A DNA stretch of 6,705 bases from contig DTYX01000236.1 in assembly GCA_012961655.1 (NCBI GenBank), forward strand, positions 1 through 6,705, in the 5' to 3' direction. The stretch comes from Candidatus Poribacteria bacterium. GTDB lineage: Bacteria; Poribacteria; WGA-4E; DTYX01. The translations under genes were made by a program, and so were the position numbers. Below the pieces are notes generated by a model. It searched no databases. It saw only the letters and a list, made by a program, of their open reading frames with translations, and was not told the DNA's origin. The first letter of the stretch is position 1, and each line of letters starts with the position of its first letter. Below are positions 6,652-6,705 of this stretch, piece by piece.

Positions 6652-6705
6652 ATAAATATACTGCAAACTTGCTTGGAACTTCATTGAATTTATTAGGATT
6701 GGAAA
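6612..6705. other. AT-rich segment with an unrelated open frame running off the window
   Basis: By hand count this stretch is about 29% GC, against about 50% in a 60-base line of the URO-D part (6361-6420). On the + strand one frame stays open to the end (from 6609: DSLVWYFPTTFAF..., NLLGTSLNLLGLE). On the - strand another frame from 6703 also stays open (SNPNKFNEVPSKFAVYLF...). I recognise neither. Such short open frames can be chance, so I call only a composition break. Confidence 0.35.

Noticed and set aside
1..6705. CRISPR array, tRNA or rRNA gene, integrase attachment site
   Set aside because: I saw no regularly spaced repeats, cloverleaf pattern or rRNA-like sequence on either strand.

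Overview
The window looks like a chromosomal piece from an uncultured, diderm (Gram-negative-type) bacterium of moderate GC content. The evidence is a set of envelope genes read on the + strand: a CHASE2 membrane sensor with a SpoIIE/RsbU-type phosphatase, a secreted PEGA-domain protein, an outer-membrane beta-barrel of the PorV/FadL/TraF kind, and a large TPR plus transglutaminase-like lipoprotein. A divergent URO-D superfamily gene follows. Together with the broken genes and repeat-rich spacers, this set is what I would expect in candidate phyla such as Poribacteria. That placement is inference from gene content, not something the sequence proves.

Layout. Positions 1-257 hold no recognisable gene, only an imperfect hairpin and the ribosome binding site of the sensor gene. 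Positions 258-1973 carry what was one gene (CHASE2, three membrane helices, PP2C-type phosphatase) that is now broken. The frame moves by -1 at an A7 run (961-967), returns to the first frame somewhere in about 1060-1082, and the phosphatase loses its C-terminal end at about 1955-1960. There it runs in frame into a PEGA protein that has its own Shine-Dalgarno and signal peptide (start 1974). The outer-membrane protein (2426-3550) follows 14 bases later. A 181-base spacer with inverted and tandem repeats leads to the TPR/transglutaminase lipoprotein (real start probably 3732, end 6194). After a spacer with a good sigma70-like promoter (6235-6263), a URO-D superfamily gene starts at 6316. It is cut off after about 100 codons, where base composition drops sharply and an unrelated open frame runs off the window.

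How they might work together (inference): the PEGA protein, the barrel and the lipoprotein all carry export signals and probably form an envelope module. The CHASE2/phosphatase gene would originally have passed an extracytoplasmic signal to a cytoplasmic anti-sigma-antagonist switch. As read here it cannot give a normal phosphatase.

The point most worth checking is the first frame break. It falls exactly on a dnaX-type slippery heptamer (A AAA AAG), one codon before the zero-frame stop, and an 8-bp perfect stem follows four bases later. That is the layout of a programmed -1 frameshift site, but the second, unexplained frame break and the truncated 3' end make gene decay or sequence error at least as likely.
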